This document shows, piece after piece, positions 1 through 5,632 of a stretch of DNA of 5,957 nucleotides (positions are counted from its first letter, which is position 1; every line of letters starts with the position of its first letter). The translations under genes and the position numbers were made by a program. The notes under the pieces were generated by a model. It made no database searches and had not been told where the DNA came from. It was given only the letters and a program-made list of their open reading frames with translations. Source of the DNA: Clostridia bacterium (GTDB lineage: Bacteria; Bacillota; Clostridia; Oscillospirales; Ruminococcaceae); the NCBI GenBank assembly GCA_003246805.1, contig QKDG01000124.1, positions 1 to 5,957 of the forward strand, in the 5' to 3' direction.

Positions 1-8
1 TCTATTTT

Positions 9-14
9 TATGAT
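9..14 (+). promoter_or_regulatory. possible -10 box upstream of trmB
   Basis: The hexamer TATGAT followed by AAA lies about 47 bases before the trmB start and would give a transcript beginning near base 21. The matching -35 region would fall outside the window, so it cannot be tested here. The first six codons of the window (bases 1-21, ending in TAA) could instead be the tail of an upstream gene. This is a weak call on a single AT-rich hexamer. Confidence 0.25.
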
Positions 15-60
15 AAAGTAAATAAGTATGATTTTATTGCTTTATTGTGAGGTTTTAACC

Positions 61-735
61 ATGAGAATGAGAAGAAAAAAAAATCTGGAAGAAAGATATA
101 ATGCTTGTTCAGCAATGTTGCTCGAAATTGATATCAAAGACCGCAACTTAAACGAATGCAACAAAATAGAAACCAAATTTAACTGCGAAAGCGTTTTTGG
201 CAACAATAATCCCATCCACCTTGAAATAGGCTGTGGAAAGGGTGGTTTTGTTATTGAAATGGCAAAACGTTACCCTGATATAAATTTTATTGCTGTTGAG
301 AAAACTAAAAATGTAATTGTAACAGCCGTCGAATATGCTATTGAACAAGATGTACACAACATTCGATTCATCAATGTTGGTGCTGAATATCTCGAAAATT
401 ATTTTGACGATAGCTCAATATCAAGAATTTATCTGAATTTTTCCTGCCCTTATCCTAAAAAGAAATACTCAAAGCACAGGCTAACGCATGAGAATTATCT
501 TAAAATATATAAAAAGATTTTAAAGCCTTACGCTGAACTTCATTTTAAAACTGATAATACACAGCTTTTTGAATTTTCAATCAACAGCTTATCTGGGTTT
601 GGGTTTTCTCTTAAAAATGTTACCTTTGATTTACATAAAAGTGATTTTAAAAATAATATCGTTACCGAATACGAACAGAGATTTTCTGATTTGGGATTCC
701 CTATTTATAGGCTTGAAGCGTGGCTTCATGGATAA
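61..735 (+). CDS. trmB: tRNA (guanine-N7-)-methyltransferase TrmB
   Basis: This is a SAM-dependent, cytoplasmic Rossmann-fold enzyme that forms 7-methylguanosine at position 46 of the tRNA variable loop. The 224-residue length is normal for the family. I see the N-terminal MRMRRKKNLEER signature, the SAM-binding loop LEIGCGKGGF (residues 54-63), an acidic strand end at AVEKT (78-82), NFSCPYPKKKYSKHRLTH (126-143), FKTDN (162-166) and the C-terminal TEYEQRF...G.PIYRLE (202-219). The start at 61 is chosen over the in-frame ATG at 28 because the family begins at MRMRRKK and a GTGAGG ribosome site (47-52) lies 8 bases before 61. Oddity: the family motif is usually NFSDPWPK, but here Asp is Cys129 and Trp is Tyr131. 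The frame is intact and the rest of the motif set is present, so the family call is firm; only the active-site detail is uncertain. Confidence 0.95.
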   Translation: MRMRRKKNLEERYNACSAMLLEIDIKDRNLNECNKIETKFNCESVFGNNNPIHLEIGCGKGGFVIEMAKRYPDINFIAVEKTKNVIVTAVEYAIEQDVHNIRFINVGAEYLENYFDDSSISRIYLNFSCPYPKKKYSKHRLTHENYLKIYKKILKPYAELHFKTDNTQLFEFSINSLSGFGFSLKNVTFDLHKSDFKNNIVTEYEQRFSDLGFPIYRLEAWLHG

Positions 736-769
736 ACTAATTAATTTGTCATAATTTTTATTACAAATA

Positions 770-798
770 TTCCTTTGCTTGTATAATTATGTTATAAT
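770..798 (+). promoter_or_regulatory. putative promoter of the D,D-carboxypeptidase gene
   Basis: An extended -10 element, TG-T-TATAAT (790-798), lies 30 bases before the start codon. A poor -35 candidate, TTCCTT (770-775), is 17 bases upstream of the hexamer. A second TATAAT at 782-787 has TTACAA (761-766) 15 bases before it and is an alternative. Either would give a short leader containing the GGAGG at 816-820. The trmB-to-829 gap has no convincing terminator, so read-through from trmB is also possible. Confidence 0.5.
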
Positions 799-828
799 AA
801 TAATAAATATGGTGGGGAGGGTAATATT

Positions 829-1797
829 ATGGCAAAAAAGAAAAAGGTTAAAATTCTATGGCACAGGGTTTTTCTTGCGTTATTCATACTTGTCGTCGCT
901 ATCTGGTTGCTTGTTACTGTTATTTCAGCCTCATTTCATAAGGATTCAGGCTATAATCAGACACCTGATGAATCTTCCAGCCAGGCTGAAAATACCATCA
1001 ATGCAAATTATGATTATCATATTATAGAGTCCTCTGAAATTCACGAGGGTGAGCTTATTTTAGTCAATAATGAAATCGCTTTTCAGGGAAATGAGCCTGA
1101 AAATCTCACTAATGCGTTAAGCTTTTACCAACAGCTTTCAGATAAGAATTTTTATATAAAAGATAATACAGTTAATGTCCAGCCGGAGGTTATGGAAGCT
1201 TTTGTGAACATGGGTAATGACTTTTTTACAGCAACCGGAGAGAAAAACCTGATGCTGACGAGCGGTTACAGGAGCAAGCAACGACAGCAGGAACTTTATA
1301 ACGAGGATTTAGAAAGAACCAATTCAACTGTTTCTACCTCTGTTTCCTTGCCAGGATATAGCGAACATAATACAGGCTATGCCGTAGATTTTGGTATTAA
1401 GCCCGAAAACAATGTTTATAAGCCCTATGACGGAACCGGGAATTTTGAATGGATTGCAGAAAATGCTTTTAAATACGGGTTTATTTTGAGATACACTACC
1501 GAAAAACAAAGTATTACTGGCATTGAAAGCGAGCCCTGGCATTTCAGGTATGTCGGGCAGCCACACGCATTCATTATAAACAAAAACAATTATTGCCTTG
1601 AAGAATATGTTGACTATTTAAAGCAGTTTGATTTTAATAAAGAGCATCTTTTTATAACCAGCTTTGATAATACTGAATACGAGATTTATTATGTCCCTGT
1701 AACTGATGGAACAACAAAAGTTCCTCTGCCAAAAATCGCAAGCTATTCAATCTCAGGCAATAATATTGACGGGTTTATCATAACTGTGAAATTATAA
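829..1797 (+). CDS. membrane-anchored VanY-type D-alanyl-D-alanine carboxypeptidase (peptidase M15B)
   Basis: This is a zinc peptidase of the LAS/M15 family, expected to remove the terminal D-Ala from peptidoglycan stem peptides outside the membrane. The 322-residue protein starts with a Lys-rich cytoplasmic tip, then one hydrophobic segment (about residues 14-34) without a lipobox or clear cleavage site, suggesting a signal anchor. A Ser/Gln/Glu/Asn-rich linker follows to about 60. The catalytic domain shows TSGYRSKQRQQELY (144-157), SEHNTGYAVD (178-187) and ESEPWHFRYVG (233-243). By family analogy the zinc ligands are His180, Asp187 and His238, Glu235 is the catalytic base and Arg148 binds substrate. 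About 80 residues follow the last motif (244-322), with no motif I recognise. The start has GGAGG (816-820) with an 8-base spacer. There is no vanRS, vanH, vanA or vanX nearby, so a cell-wall maturation role is more likely than glycopeptide resistance. Confidence 0.9.
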   Translation: MAKKKKVKILWHRVFLALFILVVAIWLLVTVISASFHKDSGYNQTPDESSSQAENTINANYDYHIIESSEIHEGELILVNNEIAFQGNEPENLTNALSFYQQLSDKNFYIKDNTVNVQPEVMEAFVNMGNDFFTATGEKNLMLTSGYRSKQRQQELYNEDLERTNSTVSTSVSLPGYSEHNTGYAVDFGIKPENNVYKPYDGTGNFEWIAENAFKYGFILRYTTEKQSITGIESEPWHFRYVGQPHAFIINKNNYCLEEYVDYLKQFDFNKEHLFITSFDNTEYEIYYVPVTDGTTKVPLPKIASYSISGNNIDGFIITVKL

Positions 1798-1841
1798 ATA
1801 TTAATTTAAAGTAAAATATATATATAAATTTTGTGTATGTA

Positions 1842-1870
1842 TTGATTTTTTTCACTCTTTGTACTATACT
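1842..1870 (+). promoter_or_regulatory. sigma-A-type promoter of htpG
   Basis: The -35 box TTGATT (1842-1847) and -10 box TATACT (1865-1870) are separated by exactly 17 bases. Transcription would begin near 1876-1878, inside the left arm of the CIRCE operator. HrcA bound there would block initiation, and the operator would also lie at the 5' end of the transcript. This is the usual geometry of HrcA-controlled genes. Confidence 0.8.
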
Positions 1871-1907
1871 ATTTTTAGCACTCTTGGTAACAGAGTGCTA
1901 AAAATAG
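1869..1907 (+). promoter_or_regulatory. CIRCE operator (HrcA binding site)
   Basis: The core is TTAGCACTC (1875-1883), nine bases, then GAGTGCTAA (1893-1901), an exact match to the CIRCE consensus TTAGCACTC-N9-GAGTGCTAA. The perfect inverted repeat extends beyond the core to 15-base arms (1869-1883 and 1893-1907), overlapping the last two bases of the -10 box. By family knowledge the HrcA repressor binds here and is released on heat stress, when GroEL is titrated by misfolded protein. The operator ends 24 bases before the htpG start. Confidence 0.97.
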
Positions 1908-1931
1908 CAAAATTACGAGGAGTGTTTTTTA

Positions 1932-3818
1932 ATGTCAAAAAAAGAATTTAAAGCTGAGTCAAAGCGACTGCTGGAAATGATGATTCACTCAATTTATACA
2001 CATAAGGAGATTTTCCTGAGAGAGCTTATTTCAAACGCAAGTGATGCCATTGACAAGCTGTATTTTAAATCCCTGACTGATACTTCAATAGGCTTAGGGA
2101 AAGATGATTTTTGCATCAATATTTCTGTGGATAAAGAAAACCGCACCCTGACAATTACTGACAATGGTATCGGGATGACAAGGGACGAGCTTGAAAATAA
2201 TCTTGGAACAATTGCAAAAAGTGGTTCTCTTGCGTTTAAAAACGAAAATCAGCTTTCTGAGGATGTAAGCATTATCGGGCAGTTTGGTGTTGGTTTTTAT
2301 TCAGCGTTTATGGTGGCTAAAAAAGTTGTTGTTACCACAAAAGCCTATGGCAGTGATATAGCTTATAAATGGGAGTCCGAAGGTGTTGACGGATATTCTA
2401 TTGAAGAAGCTAACAGGGACAGTATAGGTACTGAGATTGTTCTTTATATTATGGAAAATACCGAGGACGACAGCTATGATAAATATTTAGAGCCGTATCA
2501 GATTCAGAACCTTGTAAAAAAATATTCAGATTATATCCGATTCCCTATCAAGATGGAAATGGAAACAAGCAGGCTGAAGGAAGGCACCGAGGATGAATAC
2601 GAAACTGTTGTTGAGTCAAAAAATCTTAACAGCATGATTCCTATTTGGAGAAAAAACAAGAACGAGCTGACCGATGAGGATTATAATAAATTCTATCAGG
2701 AAAAATTCCATGATTTTGAGGACCCTGCTAAATATATGCATGTAAAAACTGAGGGAACAGCAACCTATAATGCTTTGCTATTTATTCCTTCAAGAGCACC
2801 TTATGATTATTATTCAAAAGAATATGAGAAGGGCTTGCAGCTTTATTCAAGCGGTGTTCTTATTATGGAAAAATGTGCTGACCTTTTACCTGATTATTTC
2901 TCATTCGTAAAAGGGCTTGTAGACAGTGAGGATTTGTCACTTAATATTTCAAGAGAATTATTGCAGCATGACAGACAGCTGAAAATTATCGCTAAAAATC
3001 TTGAAAAAACTATCAAGAATAATCTTCTCAAAATGCAAAAGGACGAAAGAGATAAATATAACGATTTCTTTAAGACCTTTGGCTTGCAGATTAAGTTTGG
3101 CATTTATAGCTCATATGGCGCTAACAACGAGCTTTTGCAGGATTTATTGATGTTTAACACTTCATTTGGCGAAAAGCCTTCAACCCTTGATGAATATGTT
3201 TCAAGAATGAAGGAAGAACAGAAATTTATATATTATGCAGCTGGCAGCAGTGTTTCGAGAATTGATAGTTTGCCGCAGATTGAACTGTTGAAGGACAAAG
3301 GCTTTGAGGTTTTATATCTGACTGATGATGTTGACGAATTTGCTCTTAAAATGCTGATGAAATTTAAGGATAAGGAATTTAAATCAGCTTCAAGCGATGA
3401 CCTTGACCTTGAAACAAAAGAGGAAAAGGAGCAGATTGAAAAGCAAAACGAAGAAAACAAGGATTTGTTCGCTATAATGAAGGATGGACTTGGAGAAAAG
3501 GTCGTTGAAGTCCGCTTATCACAGAGATTGAAATCTCATCCTGTATGCCTGACAAATGGCGGTGAAATATCGATGGAAATGGAAAAGGTGTTGAATTCAA
3601 TGCCTAATAACCAAAAGGTAAAATCAGAAAAAATTCTTGAAATAAACGCCGAACACCCTGTTTTTGAATCGCTTAAAAAGCTTTATGGCGAGGATAAGGA
3701 AAAGCTGAAAAAATATGCTGAAATTCTCTATACACAAGCTTTGCTGATTGAAGGATTTAGTGTTGAAGACCCTGTAAAATTCTCAAATATGATTTGTGAT
3801 TTAATGGTTGGAAAATAA
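1932..3818 (+). CDS. htpG: molecular chaperone HtpG (bacterial Hsp90)
   Basis: This is a cytosolic, homodimeric, ATP-dependent chaperone of the GHKL superfamily. The 628 residues match the usual bacterial length and all three Hsp90 domains are present. The N-terminal ATPase domain has ELISNASDAIDK (31-42, Glu31 the expected catalytic acid, Asn35 the Mg contact), DNGIGM (77-82), the lid with GTIAKSGS (92-99), IGQFGVGFYSAFMVA (115-129) and GTEIVLYI (166-173). The middle domain carries SLNISRELLQHDRQL (336-350), where Arg341 and Gln345 match the gamma-phosphate-sensing Arg/Gln pair. A charged Glu/Lys stretch (about 494-511) leads to the dimerisation domain, which lacks the eukaryotic MEEVD tail, as expected. 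AGGAG (1918-1922) stands 9 bases before ATG. Regulation by HrcA is inferred from the CIRCE site. No co-chaperone gene adjoins it; the next gene is convergent glyA. Confidence 0.99.
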   Translation: MSKKEFKAESKRLLEMMIHSIYTHKEIFLRELISNASDAIDKLYFKSLTDTSIGLGKDDFCINISVDKENRTLTITDNGIGMTRDELENNLGTIAKSGSLAFKNENQLSEDVSIIGQFGVGFYSAFMVAKKVVVTTKAYGSDIAYKWESEGVDGYSIEEANRDSIGTEIVLYIMENTEDDSYDKYLEPYQIQNLVKKYSDYIRFPIKMEMETSRLKEGTEDEYETVVESKNLNSMIPIWRKNKNELTDEDYNKFYQEKFHDFEDPAKYMHVKTEGTATYNALLFIPSRAPYDYYSKEYEKGLQLYSSGVLIMEKCADLLPDYFSFVKGLVDSEDLSLNISRELLQHDRQLKIIAKNLEKTIKNNLLKMQKDERDKYNDFFKTFGLQIKFGIYSSYGANNELLQDLLMFNTSFGEKPSTLDEYVSRMKEEQKFIYYAAGSSVSRIDSLPQIELLKDKGFEVLYLTDDVDEFALKMLMKFKDKEFKSASSDDLDLETKEEKEQIEKQNEENKDLFAIMKDGLGEKVVEVRLSQRLKSHPVCLTNGGEISMEMEKVLNSMPNNQKVKSEKILEINAEHPVFESLKKLYGEDKEKLKKYAEILYTQALLIEGFSVEDPVKFSNMICDLMVGK

Positions 3819-3826
3819 TTAAAAAA

Positions 3827-3854
3827 GAGGTGTCGGGAATTAATCCGATACCTC
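3827..3854 (+). terminator. palindrome 1: probable htpG terminator hairpin
   Basis: The arms are GAGGTGTCGG (3827-3836) and CCGATACCTC (3845-3854) with an eight-base middle. In plus-strand RNA all ten positions pair (one G-U), and a further G-U can form at 3837/3844. It begins 8 bases after the htpG stop. The downstream tract is only AACTTTTAGG, so it is a modest rightward terminator. In the leftward sense it is followed by a six-T run (complement of 3821-3826), a better tail, though one pair becomes a C/A mismatch. It may serve both convergent genes. Confidence 0.6.
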
Positions 3855-3900
3855 AACTTTTAGGAAAGCCCTTTTATACAGTTTTATTACAAAACTAAAC

Positions 3901-3964
3901 ACGTATTTTCGTGGGCTTTGCGGTTGCCCTATTACCCCTTCGCACTAAGTATTATAATTTTCAA
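3901..3964 (-). repeat. inverted copy A of a roughly 65-bp GC-rich intergenic repeat
   Basis: Read on the minus strand, bases 3943 to 3901 align without gaps to 5543-5585 at 36 of 43 positions. The best block is an exact ACCGCAAAGCCC. Weaker similarity continues to 3964, aligned to about 5521, with one single-base gap. In this copy the central stem has decayed to GGGC/GCCC (4 bp). It lies between the two palindromes of the htpG-glyA gap. I see no ORF in it. Confidence 0.65.
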
Positions 3965-3967
3965 CAA

Positions 3968-4001
3968 ACTAAGGTATCGGGAATTAACCCGATACCTTAG
4001 T
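3968..4001 (-). terminator. palindrome 2: probable glyA terminator hairpin
   Basis: A perfect 14-bp stem (3968-3981 with 3988-4001) encloses the six-base loop AATTAA and begins 19 bases beyond the glyA stop. In the glyA direction it is followed by TTGTTGAAAATT, a mediocre U-tract. In the htpG direction it is followed by AATTGTTTATTATTATT. It is homologous to palindrome 1: 3972-3997 matches 3828-3853 at 24 of 26 positions. Bidirectional termination between the convergent genes is the simplest reading. Confidence 0.65.
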
Positions 4002-4020
4002 AATTGTTTATTATTATTGA

Positions 4021-5274
4021 TTATTCATATAAAGGATATTTGTTGCAAATTTCTGTTACACCTGCCCTGATTTTATCAGCGCTGTTTTCAAAATCCTTTG
4101 CTGTCAGATAAATATATTCTGCAATTTTGTCCATATCCTCAGCTTTTAACCCCCTGCTTGTTACAGCCGGTGTGCCTATCCTTATTCCGCTTGTAACAAA
4201 CGGACTTTGAGGGTCATTCGGGATTGCATTTTTATTTACGGTTATATAAACCTCGTCAAGGCGTTTTTCAAGCTCTTTTCCGGTTATATTAAATGGTTGC
4301 AAGTCAACAAGCATCAGATGATTGTCTGTTCCGCCTGAAACAAGGTTGAATCCCCTCTCAACCAATCCCTTTGCAAGTGCCTGTGCATTCTCAATAACCT
4401 GACGAGCGTATTCTTTAAATTCAGGCTTTAAAGCCTCACCAAAGCAGACAGCTTTTGAAGCAATAACGTGCATTAACGGCCCACCCTGAATTCCAGGGAA
4501 GATTGCCTTATTTATTTTTAGTGCAAGCTCCTCATTATTTGTCATGATAAGCCCACCACGTGGCCCCCTTAATGTCTTATGGGTTGTTGATGTAACAACA
4601 TCAGCATAAGGCACAGGCGACTGGTGTAGCCCAGCTGCAACAAGCCCTGCTATGTGTGCCATATCAACCATAAAATAAGCCCCGACGCTTTTAGCTATTT
4701 TTGAAATTCTCTCAAAATCAATAGCACGGGGATAAGCACTTGCTCCCGCAACTATCAGCTTAGGCTTATTCTCTATTGCAAGCTTTTCAAGATTATCGTA
4801 ATCTATTTTTTCATCCTCGCCCAAACCATAAGGAACAAAATTATAATATTTTCCTGAAATATTTACAGGTGAGCCATGTGTTAAATGCCCACCATGAGCA
4901 AGGCTCATTCCCAAAACTGTATCCCCAGGATTAATCAAAGCAAAATATACAGCCGTATTTGCCTGTGCACCTGAATGTGCCTGAACATTTGCAAAGCCAG
5001 CACCAAACAGCTGCTTTGCTCTTTCTATTGCAATATTTTCTACGATATCAACGCACTCACAGCCACCGTAATATCTCTTTGCAGGATAACCTTCGGCGTA
5101 TTTATTTGTCAAAACTGTTCCCATTGCAGCCATAACAGCAGGAGTCACGATATTTTCACTTGCGATAAGCTCAAGATTCCTTTTTTGCCTTTTAAGCTCA
5201 AGGCCCATTGCGTCCCCGACTTCCTTGTCAAATTGTGAGACAAATCCAATTGTATCAACTAATTTCTGTTCCAT
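4021..5274 (-). CDS. glyA: serine hydroxymethyltransferase GlyA
   Basis: This PLP enzyme of fold type I interconverts serine plus tetrahydrofolate with glycine plus 5,10-methylene-THF, supplying one-carbon units in the cytosol. The 417 residues match the bacterial family length. Visible motifs are LIASENIVTPAVM (36-48), NKYAEGYPAKRYYGGCE (57-73), QAHSGAQANTAVY (98-110, phosphate-binding region), DMAHIAGLVAAG (204-215, Asp204 and His207 stacking with PLP), TSTTHKTLRGPRGG (228-241, Lys233 forming the internal aldimine), FPGIQGGP (259-266) and GIRIGTPA (363-370, Arg365 binding the substrate carboxylate). All key residues are present. The ATG at 5274 is chosen over the in-frame TTG at 5277 because AAAGGAG lies 8 bases before the ATG and only 5 before the TTG. 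It is transcribed alone from the promoter at 5335-5307, with a leader of about 26 bases, too short for a riboswitch. Confidence 0.99.
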   Translation of the reverse strand: MEQKLVDTIGFVSQFDKEVGDAMGLELKRQKRNLELIASENIVTPAVMAAMGTVLTNKYAEGYPAKRYYGGCECVDIVENIAIERAKQLFGAGFANVQAHSGAQANTAVYFALINPGDTVLGMSLAHGGHLTHGSPVNISGKYYNFVPYGLGEDEKIDYDNLEKLAIENKPKLIVAGASAYPRAIDFERISKIAKSVGAYFMVDMAHIAGLVAAGLHQSPVPYADVVTSTTHKTLRGPRGGLIMTNNEELALKINKAIFPGIQGGPLMHVIASKAVCFGEALKPEFKEYARQVIENAQALAKGLVERGFNLVSGGTDNHLMLVDLQPFNITGKELEKRLDEVYITVNKNAIPNDPQSPFVTSGIRIGTPAVTSRGLKAEDMDKIAEYIYLTAKDFENSADKIRAGVTEICNKYPLYE

Positions 5275-5306
5275 CAATTCCGCTCCTTTTAAAAATCATT
5301 TTACTT

Positions 5307-5335
5307 ATTATACTTTAAAAGACAAAAGTTTGCAA
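5307..5335 (-). promoter_or_regulatory. sigma-A-type promoter of glyA
   Basis: On the minus strand a -35 box TTGCAA (5335-5330) and a perfect -10 box TATAAT (5312-5307) are separated by 17 bases. The start point would be near 5300, giving a short leader ending in the AAAGGAG ribosome site (5289-5283) before ATG 5274. No operator-like palindrome overlaps it. Confidence 0.8.
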
Positions 5336-5339
5336 TATA

Positions 5340-5488
5340 AATAGACAATTTATATTATATGAAATAACAATATTCAATAAAACTTTCTACCGTAGCTATG
5401 AAATTAGATGAAATATATACCCATCAGCAATACAATATAAAGGTGTGTATCCACCGAGGCTAATTTTTGCGCACATATCTTCATAAGC
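5340..5488. other. AT-rich intergenic stretch without an identified gene
   Basis: The glyA-to-5632 gap is about 355 bases. Beyond the glyA promoter, 5340-5488 holds no gene I can support. On the minus strand two frames stay open across roughly 5404-5508: one encodes a 34-residue peptide from ATG 5508 to TAA 5404, the other runs to TAG at 5396. Neither has a good ribosome site, and the 34-residue frame begins inside the hairpin at 5493-5513. A less AT-rich patch at 5441-5475 stands out from its surroundings and could be part of a larger repeat or a gene remnant. Confidence 0.4.
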
Positions 5489-5513
5489 AAAAAAAGAATG
5501 TAATACATTCTTT
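5489..5513 (-). terminator. putative leftward intrinsic terminator
   Basis: AAAGAATG (5493-5500) and CATTCTTT (5506-5513) form a perfect 8-bp stem around a five-base loop. As bare sequence the symmetry is 10-bp arms around a single central A. Read leftward it is followed directly by T residues from the A7 run at 5489-5495, giving a hairpin plus U-tract. It lies about 120 bases beyond the stop of the partial leftward gene, which it may terminate. The stem is AT-rich, so strength is uncertain. Confidence 0.5.
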
Positions 5514-5520
5514 CAGAGAG

Positions 5521-5585
5521 TCGAAAATCTATGATTTTGGGCGCGAAGGGGTACGGGGGCGACCGCAAAGCCCCCGCAAATACTT
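5521..5585 (+). repeat. copy B of the GC-rich intergenic repeat, with strong hairpin
   Basis: Bases 5543-5585 match the reverse complement of 3901-3943 at 36 of 43 positions. Bases 5539-5577 are about 79% GC (31 of 39) in otherwise AT-rich DNA. The centre is a 7-bp hairpin, CGGGGGC (5554-5560) with GCCCCCG (5570-5576), around the loop GACCGCAAA. A smaller hairpin, AAAATC-TAT-GATTTT (5524-5538), precedes it in the upstream part. There is no ORF. The repeat appears to be an intergenic dispersed element; two copies in one window suggest more in the genome. Confidence 0.65.
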
Positions 5586-5613
5586 GACTTATTTGTATTT
5601 AAAAAATTATGAT
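5584..5613 (+). promoter_or_regulatory. promoter-like sequence at the edge of repeat B
   Basis: TTGACT (5584-5589) and TATGAT (5608-5613) are separated by 18 bases, a good sigma-A match, with a predicted start near 5620. It points rightward, into the 3' end of the leftward partial gene, so any transcript would be antisense to that gene. An AT-only hairpin (5614-5620 with 5626-5632) followed by TTAT would sit at the very start of the transcript. No rightward ORF follows within the window. Confidence 0.4.
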
Positions 5614-5632
5614 AAACTATGAAAAATAGTTT

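Noticed and set aside
28..60. Eleven-codon N-terminal extension of trmB starting at ATG 28
   Set aside because: The added residues are hydrophobic and not family-like, while ATG 61 has a well-spaced GTGAGG and begins with the family signature MRMRRKK.
829..1797. Glycopeptide-resistance determinant (vanY in a van cluster)
   Set aside because: The catalytic motifs are shared by many ordinary cell-wall carboxypeptidases, and no other van genes are nearby.
1813..1832. Near-palindromic AT stretch as a terminator after the carboxypeptidase gene
   Set aside because: It consists only of A and T with imperfect arms and a short tail, so it cannot be told from background composition.
3827..4001. Two-unit CRISPR array
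   Set aside because: There are only two palindromic units with a 118-base interval between the matched 26-base cores, and no cas genes; the spacing and unit number do not fit CRISPR.
4975..5238. Rightward 87-codon open frame opposite glyA
   Set aside because: It lies wholly antisense within glyA, whose protein is unmistakable; the Cys-rich translation is a shadow of glyA codon use.
5275..5277. TTG as the glyA start codon
   Set aside because: The adjacent ATG at 5274 has the better start codon and an 8-base spacer to AAAGGAG, against 5 bases for TTG.
5278..5306. Riboswitch (for example glycine or folate-related) in the glyA leader
   Set aside because: The promoter leaves a leader of only about 26 bases, too short for any aptamer.
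5404..5508. Small leftward gene of 34 codons
   Set aside because: It has no convincing ribosome site and its start lies inside a hairpin that looks like a terminator; kept only as an observation.
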